This document shows positions 42,070 to 47,564 of a DNA stretch of 47,564 nt, piece after piece. Below the pieces are notes generated by a model, which ran no database searches, had not been told where the DNA came from, and saw nothing but the letters and a program-made list of their open reading frames with translations. This DNA comes from an uncultured Sutterella sp. (GTDB lineage Bacteria; Pseudomonadota; Gammaproteobacteria; Burkholderiales; Burkholderiaceae_F). The stretch lies in NCBI GenBank assembly GCA_900757865.1, contig CAAEPH010000020.1:1-47564 (forward strand), in the 5' to 3' direction. The position numbers and the translations under genes are program-made. The first letter of the stretch is position 1. Every line of letters begins with the position of its first letter.

Positions 42070-42098
42070 ACTATAGACGAATTTTTTTGTTCATGCAA
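42070..42098 (-). promoter_or_regulatory. promoter of the spc operon
   Basis: The minus strand has TTGCAT (42093-42098), a 17-base spacer and TATAGT (42070-42075), between the S10 terminator and the spc leader. Confidence 0.7.
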
Positions 42099-42114
42099 GC
42101 GAATCTTCCATTTT

Positions 42115-42175
42115 ATTTAAAAGAAAACCCCTTTCGAAGCATTCAGCCAGTAGCAGAAGCTCTAAAGGGGTTTTT
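42115..42175 (-). terminator. terminator of the S10 operon after rpsQ
   Basis: On the minus strand AAAACCCCTTT pairs with AAAGGGGTTTT around a long, partly structured loop of about 29 bases, and TTTTCTTTTA follows. It lies 21 bases after the rpsQ stop. Confidence 0.75.
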
Positions 42176-42195
42176 CAGTTACCTAGTTGTCAGGA

Positions 42196-42462
42196 CTAGA
42201 CAATAACGGCCTTCTGAAGAATCTTCGTCACTTTCCAAGAAACGGTCTTGGAGAATGGACGGGATTCAGCGATTTCGACCTTATCGCCTTCACCGCAACC
42301 AAGTTCATCATGAGCAGCGTATTTCTTGCTCTTGACGACATATTTGCCATACAACGGATGCTGAACTTTACGTTCGACAAGGACCGTAACAGTCTTCTGC
42401 ATCTTGTTGCTGACAACCGTACCCTGAAGAGTACGAGTCAGGGACTGTTTCTGTTCCGTCAT
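42196..42462 (-). CDS. rpsQ: 30S ribosomal protein S17
   Basis: S17 of 88 residues, an OB-fold primary 16S-binding protein: LQGTVVSNKMQKTVTVLVER and AHDELGCGEGDKVEIAESRP. It overlaps rpmC by four bases (ATGA) and ends the S10 unit. Confidence 0.98.
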   Translation of the reverse strand: MTEQKQSLTRTLQGTVVSNKMQKTVTVLVERKVQHPLYGKYVVKSKKYAAHDELGCGEGDKVEIAESRPFSKTVSWKVTKILQKAVIV

Positions 42463-42653
42463 TTCGTGGCCGCCTTCTGGGAGAGGATGGTGCGAACACG
42501 CGCGATATCACGACGCGTGGTACGCAACGAGTTCGTATTGGTAAGTTGCTGAGTCGCTTTCTGCATACGGAGCTTAAACTCGGTATCCAAAAGAGACTTC
42601 AGTTCCTGCTTAAGCGCAACTTCATCTTTTGCGCGTAATTCCTTAGCGTTCAT
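42459..42653 (-). CDS. rpmC: 50S ribosomal protein L29
   Basis: L29 of 64 residues, two helices near the exit tunnel, with NTNSLRTTRRDIARVRTIL. It lies 12 bases after rplP. Confidence 0.97.
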   Translation of the reverse strand: MNAKELRAKDEVALKQELKSLLDTEFKLRMQKATQQLTNTNSLRTTRRDIARVRTILSQKAATK

Positions 42654-42665
42654 GTCCGTCTCCTG

Positions 42666-43082
42666 TTACATGCCGATCTGGCGGACAACAAACGTGGTCT
42701 TCACCGGCAGTTTGGCAGCCGCAAGAGCAAACGCTTCGCGAGCCAACTGTTCGTCAACCCCGTCCATTTCATAAAGCACGCGGCCCGGCTGGACAAGAGC
42801 GACCCAGTATTCAGGGTTACCTTTACCGTTACCCATACGGACTTCAGCAGGCTTGCTAGAAATGGGCTTGTCCGGGAACACACGAATCCAAACGCGACCG
42901 CCACGCTTGATGTGGCGAGTAATCGCACGACGAGCGGCTTCGATCTGACGAGCCGTAATGCGTCCGCGTTCTAAAGTCTTAAGGCCGAAGGAGCCAAAAG
43001 AAACATTGGCACCGCGGGTAGCGAGACCATAGTTACGGCCCTTCTGATCCTTACGATATTTGCGACGATTAGGTTGCAGCAT
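42666..43082 (-). CDS. rplP: 50S ribosomal protein L16
   Basis: L16 of 138 residues, starting MLQPNRRKYRKDQKGRN; it organises the A-site region. RGGRVWIRVFPDKPISSKPA is conserved. It lies two bases after rpsC. Confidence 0.98.
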   Translation of the reverse strand: MLQPNRRKYRKDQKGRNYGLATRGANVSFGSFGLKTLERGRITARQIEAARRAITRHIKRGGRVWIRVFPDKPISSKPAEVRMGNGKGNPEYWVALVQPGRVLYEMDGVDEQLAREAFALAAAKLPVKTTFVVRQIGM

Positions 43083-43084
43083 CG

Positions 43085-43855
43085 TTATTCTCCGTCATTG
43101 GCAGCGGCCTTACGGGGCTGCTTGTTATCGTTACGACGGGCATTGCGACGAGCACCAGGCTTACCAGCGCGGTCGCCAGGACGACGAGAACGACGATCTT
43201 CGCGAGGCGTTTCAACCGCTTCTTCTTGATCGAAGTTGTCACCCTTGTAGACCCAAACCTTAACACCGACAACACCGTACGTGGTGTTAGCTTCAGAGAA
43301 GCCATAATCGATGTTGGCACGCAACGTATGAAGAGGCACACGGCCTTCACGATACCATTCTGAACGAGCGATATCAGCGCCGTTCAAACGACCAGAAGAC
43401 ATGATCTTGATACCGAGAGCACCAAGACGCATAGCATTCTGCATGGCACGTTTCATAGCACGACGGAACATGACGCGCTTTTCGAGCTGCTGAGTAATCC
43501 CATCAGCGATCAACTGAGCGTCGACGTCGGGACGACGTACTTCTTCAATATTGACATGAACATTGACTCCCATCATCTTCTGAACTTCAGACTTGAGAGC
43601 CTCGATATCAGCACCCTGCTTGCCGATCACGATTCCTGGACGAGCCGTGAAGATCGTGATACGAGCAGTGTTAGCTGGACGTTCGATGAGAATACGACTA
43701 ACCATGGCGTTGCGAAGCTTCTGTTGAAGGAACTTGCGAACAGCCAGGTCTTCACCGAGCGTGCGGGAAAAATCACGGCCAACCGCGTACCAGCGCGACG
43801 TCCAATTACGCGTCACGGGAAGACGGAAGCCGGTGGGATTAATTTTCTGACCCAT
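43085..43855 (-). CDS. rpsC: 30S ribosomal protein S3
   Basis: S3 of 256 residues, at the mRNA entry site with helicase function. It has an N-terminal KH domain with GIVIGKQGADIE and a conserved C-terminal domain with MRLGALGIKIMSSGRLNGAD. A basic, low-complexity tail of about 40 residues makes it longer than E. coli S3 (233), as in other betaproteobacteria. Confidence 0.98.
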   Translation of the reverse strand: MGQKINPTGFRLPVTRNWTSRWYAVGRDFSRTLGEDLAVRKFLQQKLRNAMVSRILIERPANTARITIFTARPGIVIGKQGADIEALKSEVQKMMGVNVHVNIEEVRRPDVDAQLIADGITQQLEKRVMFRRAMKRAMQNAMRLGALGIKIMSSGRLNGADIARSEWYREGRVPLHTLRANIDYGFSEANTTYGVVGVKVWVYKGDNFDQEEAVETPREDRRSRRPGDRAGKPGARRNARRNDNKQPRKAAANDGE

Positions 43856-43864
43856 GGTACACCT

Positions 43865-44206
43865 TTATTTAGCTTTCGCGTCGCCAACAGTGATATAGAT
43901 GTGGCTTGTCTGCTTGTTGATACGAGTACCGCGACCCTTAGCACGGGCAGCGAAACGGCGCAACGTAGCAGCCTTTTCCACGTGGATCTTGGTCACAACC
44001 AAGTCATCAATATCAGCCCCATCGTTGTGCTCGGCATTAGCGATGGCACTTTCGAGAGCCTTCTTGATGATGCCAGCGGCGCGCTTCTGGGTGAACGTGA
44101 GAATGGCGAGAGCCTTGTCCACGGGCTTACCACGGACGAGGTCGGCAACCAAACGGCCCTTCTGAGCCGAGAGGCGGACACCACGAACGATTGCAGTAGT
44201 TTCCAT
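43865..44206 (-). CDS. rplV: 50S ribosomal protein L22
   Basis: L22 of 113 residues. VRLSAQKGRLVADLVRGKPV and the tunnel loop RAKGRGTRINKQTSHI, where macrolide-resistance changes map in other species, are intact. It begins directly after the rpsS stop. Confidence 0.98.
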   Translation of the reverse strand: METTAIVRGVRLSAQKGRLVADLVRGKPVDKALAILTFTQKRAAGIIKKALESAIANAEHNDGADIDDLVVTKIHVEKAATLRRFAARAKGRGTRINKQTSHIYITVGDAKAK

Positions 44207-44485
44207 TTACTTACCCACCTTCTTATCACCGGCGGCATGACCCTTGAACGTGCGAGTTAACGCAAATTCACCGAGTTTGTGGCCAACCATATTTTCATTG
44301 ATGTACACCGGCACGTGCTGACGACCGTTATGAACGGCAATCGTCAAACCGATGAATTCAGGAAGAATCGTCGAGCGACGGGACCAGGTCTTGAGCGGGC
44401 GCTTGTCGCGGCTCGCCTGGGCGGCTTCAACTTTCTTCATCAGGTGCCCGTCAACAAACGGGCCTTTCTTCAAAGAACGAGACAT
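44207..44485 (-). CDS. rpsS: 30S ribosomal protein S19
   Basis: S19 of 92 residues in the small-subunit head: SRSLKKGPFVDGHLMKKVE and HKLGEFALTRTFKGHAAGDK. It lies 11 bases after rplB. Confidence 0.98.
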   Translation of the reverse strand: MSRSLKKGPFVDGHLMKKVEAAQASRDKRPLKTWSRRSTILPEFIGLTIAVHNGRQHVPVYINENMVGHKLGEFALTRTFKGHAAGDKKVGK

Positions 44486-44496
44486 CCTAGGCCCCC

Positions 44497-45324
44497 TTAT
44501 TTACGGTTACGACGCGTAACGATCATGGAATCAGTACGCTTGCTATTGCGGGTACGATAGCCCTTGGTAAGCTGACCCCAAGGCGTGACAGGAGCACGGC
44601 CCGTACCAGTCTTACCTTCACCACCACCGTGCGGGTGATCAACCGGGTTCATGGCAACACCACGGACGGTCGGGCGAACACCACGCCAGCGCTTCGCACC
44701 GGCTTTACCAAGTTCACGCAAGCTGTTTTCTTCATTGCCGACGGTACCGATGGTAGCACGACACTGAATCAAAACACGGCGAACTTCACCAGAGCGCAAG
44801 CGAACCTGAGCGTAGTCACCTTCACGGGCAACCAACTGGGCAAACGCACCAGCGGCACGAACCATCTGAGCACCCTTACCAGGGAGCAATTCGATGCAGT
44901 GAATCGTGGTACCAACAGGGATGTTACGCAACGGGAGCGTATTACCAACCTTGATCGGGGATTCCGGTCCGTTCATCACTTCCTGGCCAACTTCAAGGCC
45001 CTTAGGAGCAATGATGTAACTACGTTCGCCATCCTTGTAAAGGATCAAAGCGATATGAGCGGAACGGTTAGGATCGTATTCAATACGTTCGACACGGGCA
45101 GGCACGCCATCCTTCAAACGCTTGAAATCGACAATACGATAAGCGCGTTTATGACCACCACCCTTGTGACGAACAGTGATATGACCATTATTGTTGCGAC
45201 CAGATCCGCGGTTCTTCTTTTCGGTCAAAGCAGCCCAGGGCTTGCCTTTGTGCAATTCTTTGTTGACAACCTTAACCGCATGACGGCGACCGGCGGACGT
45301 CGGCTTTAATTTGACGAGAGCCAT
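44497..45324 (-). CDS. rplB: 50S ribosomal protein L2
   Basis: L2 of 275 residues, needed for subunit joining and peptidyl transfer; the conserved VDHPHGGGEGKTG contains the key His. Its ATG overlaps the rplW stop by one base (TAATG). Confidence 0.98.
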   Translation of the reverse strand: MALVKLKPTSAGRRHAVKVVNKELHKGKPWAALTEKKNRGSGRNNNGHITVRHKGGGHKRAYRIVDFKRLKDGVPARVERIEYDPNRSAHIALILYKDGERSYIIAPKGLEVGQEVMNGPESPIKVGNTLPLRNIPVGTTIHCIELLPGKGAQMVRAAGAFAQLVAREGDYAQVRLRSGEVRRVLIQCRATIGTVGNEENSLRELGKAGAKRWRGVRPTVRGVAMNPVDHPHGGGEGKTGTGRAPVTPWGQLTKGYRTRNSKRTDSMIVTRRNRK

Positions 45325-45623
45325 TACTTCACCTCTTGCGCGAAGTTAATTTCCTGACCTTCGGCAAGGGTAACATAGGCCTTGCGCACATCATTGCGCT
45401 TGCCCATGAAGCGACCAAAGCGCTTCTTCTTACCCTTGAGGTTCAGAATTTGAACAGACTTGACCTGCACATTAAAGAGCAGTTCGACAGCAGCCTTGAC
45501 TTCAGTCTTTGTAGCATCCGGAAGGACAACGAACAAAGCCTGATTCTGTTGCTCAGCAACCATGGTGCTCTTTTCAGAAATCACCGGGGCGACGAGCACC
45601 TTCATAAGACGTTCCTGGTTCAT
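45324..45623 (-). CDS. rplW: 50S ribosomal protein L23
   Basis: L23 of 99 residues at the tunnel exit, the docking site for trigger factor and SRP: LVAPVISEKSTMVAEQQN and KKKRFGRFMGKRNDVRKAYV. It overlaps rplD by four bases. Confidence 0.98.
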   Translation of the reverse strand: MNQERLMKVLVAPVISEKSTMVAEQQNQALFVVLPDATKTEVKAAVELLFNVQVKSVQILNLKGKKKRFGRFMGKRNDVRKAYVTLAEGQEINFAQEVK

Positions 45624-46240
45624 GCCAGCATCTCCTCAATCTGAGCCACAGCCGCCTTCGTCACTACAACCTTGTCGTAGAAGAGCAAAGAGAGCGGATC
45701 AGCGTAACGGGGCGTAACAACCAACACATTCTTCAAATTGCGAGAAGCAAGGAAAAGGTTGTCCGTATCTTCTTCATTACCGATGAGGACCATCACCTTA
45801 CCGGTGAGCCCTAAGGACTTCAACTGGTCAGCAAAGGCTTTCGTCTTCGGAAGATCAACTTTGATGGTGTCGATCACAGAAAGACGATCGTCAGCGGCCA
45901 ACTTCGAATAAATCGAAGCCATACCAGCGCGATACATCTTCTTGTTAACTTTCTGGCTGAAGTTTTCGTCAGGCGAGTTCGGGAAAGCGCGACCGCCCCC
46001 ACGCCAAACGGGAGATGACGTCATACCAGAGCGGGCACGACCAGTACCCTTTTGACGCCAAGGCTTCTTGGTAGAGTGGTGCACAGCAGCACGAGTGAGC
46101 TGAGCACGTGTACCAAGACGTGCATTAGCCTGGAAAGCCACCACGATCTGGTGGACCAGGGCTTCGTTATATTCACGACCGAACACGGCATCAGAAGCCG
46201 AGACTTTCTGACCCTGTTCGTTCAGGACATTGAGTTCCAT
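45620..46240 (-). CDS. rplD: 50S ribosomal protein L4
   Basis: L4 of 206 residues with the tunnel-lining loop KKPWRQKGTGRARSG and GGGRAFPN. In E. coli L4 represses its own S10 operon; whether the rplC leader here is a target is unknown. It lies 11 bases after rplC. Confidence 0.98.
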   Translation of the reverse strand: MELNVLNEQGQKVSASDAVFGREYNEALVHQIVVAFQANARLGTRAQLTRAAVHHSTKKPWRQKGTGRARSGMTSSPVWRGGGRAFPNSPDENFSQKVNKKMYRAGMASIYSKLAADDRLSVIDTIKVDLPKTKAFADQLKSLGLTGKVMVLIGNEEDTDNLFLASRNLKNVLVVTPRYADPLSLLFYDKVVVTKAAVAQIEEMLA

Positions 46241-46251
46241 TATTCCGCTCC

Positions 46252-46896
46252 TTACGCCTTCACAGCCGGACGCACGATGACTTCGCCGCCCTTAGCGCCA
46301 GGAATGGCACCACGGACCAACAAAAGCTGACGTTCAGCGTCAACGCGTGCGATCACGAGATTTTGAGTCGTGCGCTGCACATCGCCCAAATGCCCGGCCA
46401 TACGCTTACCGGGGAAAACGCGACCTGGGTCTTGACGGTTACCGATAGAACCAGGAGCACGAGTCGTCACAGAGTTACCGTGAGACGCGCGGTTGGACGA
46501 GAAGTGGTGACGCTTAATAGCGCCAGCGAAACCCTTACCGATGGTCGTACCAGTTACGTCGACCTTTTGGCCTTCCGTAAACATTTCAGCCGTCAAAGCC
46601 TGACCGACCTTGAACTCGCCGACTTTGTCAGCATCGATATGGAACTCTTTGAGCATAGAGCCAGCTTCAACGCCAGCTTTAGCATAATGCCCAGCAAGAG
46701 GCTTGCTCACGCGCGAGGGCTTCTTAGAGCCGAACGCGACTTGGATTGCATTATAGCCGTCGGTTTCTTCCGTCTTCACCATAGTGATACGGTTGTTCGA
46801 CACATCGACCACCGTCACGGGAACGGAAACACCGTCTTCCGTGAAAATGCGCGTCATGCCGATCTTACGACCGACGAGGCCGAGTTTATCACTCAT
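46252..46896 (-). CDS. rplC: 50S ribosomal protein L3
   Basis: L3 of 214 residues, an assembly initiator near the peptidyl-transferase centre, with LVGRKIGMTRIFTEDG and the extended loop around HGNSVTTRAPGSIGNRQDPG. GGAGA lies seven bases before the ATG at 46896; an upstream GTG at 46908 overlaps that site. It lies 163 bases after rpsJ, with a promoter and hairpin between. Confidence 0.98.
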   Translation of the reverse strand: MSDKLGLVGRKIGMTRIFTEDGVSVPVTVVDVSNNRITMVKTEETDGYNAIQVAFGSKKPSRVSKPLAGHYAKAGVEAGSMLKEFHIDADKVGEFKVGQALTAEMFTEGQKVDVTGTTIGKGFAGAIKRHHFSSNRASHGNSVTTRAPGSIGNRQDPGRVFPGKRMAGHLGDVQRTTQNLVIARVDAERQLLLVRGAIPGAKGGEVIVRPAVKA

Positions 46897-46908
46897 TGTT
46901 TTCTCCAC

Positions 46909-46928
46909 CCCAGCTACGATTGGCTGGG
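46909..46928 (-). other. hairpin just upstream of rplC
   Basis: CCCAGC pairs with GCTGGG over an eight-base loop, ending 12 bases before the rplC start and close to its ribosome binding site. It could control rplC translation. Confidence 0.45.
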
Positions 46929-46988
46929 ACCGTTTTCATAAAAAACCAAACTGACGAAAAAATTGTCAGATATGGGCAGAAATTGGCG

Positions 46989-47017
46989 ATTTTAGCTGTA
47001 ATTTCAATCAGTTGCAA
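46989..47017 (-). promoter_or_regulatory. promoter of rplC and the S10 operon
   Basis: The minus strand has TTGCAA (47012-47017), a 17-base spacer and TAAAAT (46989-46994), in the gap between rpsJ and rplC. A perfect TTGACA also occurs at about 47054-47059, but without a well-spaced -10 box. Confidence 0.55.
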
Positions 47018-47059
47018 CTCAATAGAGGCAAAATCATAAACAGCTAAAAAATTGTCAAA

Positions 47060-47371
47060 TTACTGAACTTTGATCTTGACATCAACGCCAGCAGGAAGGT
47101 CAAGCTTCATCAAAGCATCAACCGTCTTGTCGGTCGGATCAACGATGTCCATCAAGCGCTGATGAGTGCGGATTTCGAGCTGATCGCGGCTGGTCTTGTT
47201 CACGTGCGGAGAACGAAGAATGTCGAAGCGCTGAATACGGTTCGGCAGAGGAACAGGACCACGAACAACAGCACCAGTGCGCTTGGCTGTTTCCACAATT
47301 TCAAGAGCGGACTGGTCGATCAACTTATAGTCATAAGACTTGAGACGAATGCGAATGCGCTGAGATTGCAT
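47060..47371 (-). CDS. rpsJ: 30S ribosomal protein S10
   Basis: S10 of 103 residues, the E. coli length; it is also NusE in rRNA antitermination. QRIRIRLKSYDYKLIDQSA and GPVPLPNRIQRFDILRSPHVN are signatures. AAGGA lies eight bases before the ATG at 47371; the open frame upstream is untranslated. It follows tuf across a strong terminator. Confidence 0.98.
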   Translation of the reverse strand: MQSQRIRIRLKSYDYKLIDQSALEIVETAKRTGAVVRGPVPLPNRIQRFDILRSPHVNKTSRDQLEIRTHQRLMDIVDPTDKTVDALMKLDLPAGVDVKIKVQ

Positions 47372-47394
47372 TTGCAGATTCCTTATAAAAAAGA

Positions 47395-47440
47395 ACAAAA
47401 AAAGAACATAGGGGGCGGAGTATACAACCCCGCCCCCTAT
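47395..47440 (-). terminator. intrinsic terminator between tuf and rpsJ
   Basis: On the minus strand a perfect GC-rich 11-base stem, ATAGGGGGCGG and CCGCCCCCTAT, around an 11-base loop is followed by GTTCTTTTTTTG, 25 bases after the tuf stop. Confidence 0.85.
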
Positions 47441-47465
47441 TCATTCAAGTCAAAACTCGAATTTT

Positions 47466-47564
47466 TTATTCGATGATGCTAGCCACGACACCAGCGCCCA
47501 CCGTATGGCCACCTTCACGGATAGCAAAACGAAGACCCTGTTCCATAGCAATCGGAGCAATCAA
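47466..47564 (-). CDS. tuf: elongation factor Tu, C-terminal 32 residues only
   Basis: The minus strand encodes LRFAIREGGHTVGAGVVA and ends in SIIE, the invariant C-terminus of EF-Tu domain 3. The rest lies beyond the right edge. tuf is usually present in two copies in betaproteobacteria, one next to rpsJ as here. Confidence 0.97.
   Translation of the reverse strand: MIAPIAMEQGLRFAIREGGHTVGAGVVASIIE

Noticed and set aside
38510..45309. Long plus-strand open frames opposite ribosomal genes (for example 44629-45309, 43556-44260, 40032-40796, 39040-39633)
   Set aside because: They lie wholly antisense to unmistakable ribosomal protein genes, lack ribosome binding sites and resemble no family. 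Biased codon use on the coding strand creates such mirror frames.
1..47564. Mobile element, prophage, CRISPR array or defence island
   Set aside because: No transposase, integrase, direct-repeat array or phage gene was recognised; the tandem tRNA-Phe copies have no integrase or attachment-site duplication beside them.

Overview
The window reads as a chromosomal segment of a betaproteobacterium in the order Burkholderiales. The gene order is diagnostic of that group: hemA-prfA-prmC; sspA-sspB; Nif3 and DegS-like protease next to tatABC-hinT; murA next to the mla operon; lptM-lysA; engB-hemB; and tuf-S10-spc-alpha ribosomal operons. Base composition looks close to balanced, lower than most free-living members. 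Two blocks that normally sit in these neighbourhoods are absent: petABC (cytochrome bc1), and all his genes except hisA. That pattern would suit a host-associated, low-oxygen lineage such as Sutterellaceae or a relative, but the family assignment is inference.

Layout. 1-240: leader and promoter of a ribosomal RNA operon transcribed leftwards out of the window; the 16S gene must begin within a few bases of position 1. 349-2100: an M61-type peptidase. 2131-4683 (minus): rpe, gph, an LprI-like secreted protein and ung. 4848-6059: lipoprotein lytic transglycosylase mltA. 6192-6890 (minus): dsbC. 7284-7461: two identical tRNA-Phe genes. 7522-8238 (minus): queC. 8391-11710: hemA, prfA, prmC. 11842-13079 (minus): tRNA-Thr, sspB, sspA. 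13270-15185: Nif3-like protein and a divergent DegS-like protease. 15268-17521 (minus): hinT, tatA, tatB, tatC. 17669-24287 (minus): a thioesterase, mlaFEDACB, murA and an isolated hisA. 24655-32130 (mostly plus): PBP1A, cyaY (minus), lptM, lysA, guaC, engB, hemB. 32194-32580 (minus): hslR. 32703 to the right end (minus): tuf (3' end only), rpsJ, the S10 and spc operons with secY, rpmJ-rpsM-rpsK-rpsD, rpoA and rplQ.

The genes are almost all housekeeping: translation (ribosomal proteins, RF1 and its methylase, tRNAs, queuosine), envelope upkeep (Mla phospholipid transport, MurA, PBP1A, MltA, LptM, DsbC, DegS-like, Tat), tetrapyrrole synthesis (HemA, HemB) and repair (Ung). I see no insertion sequence, prophage, CRISPR array, toxin-antitoxin pair or defence cassette.

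The points most worth a second look are regulatory or evolutionary. (1) The ribosomal cluster appears cut into separate transcription units by intrinsic terminators, promoters and structured leaders, notably between rpsQ and rplN, secY and rpmJ, rpsD and rpoA, and rpoA and rplQ; infA is missing between secY and rpmJ. (2) Several translation-gene promoters share a TTGCA(A/T) -35 box with an exact 17-base spacer. (3) A strong terminator sits between tatA and tatB. (4) hisA stands alone and has Ser where the family has a conserved Arg. (5) The petABC slot is empty. Promoters, terminators and hairpins were found by eye without folding or expression data.
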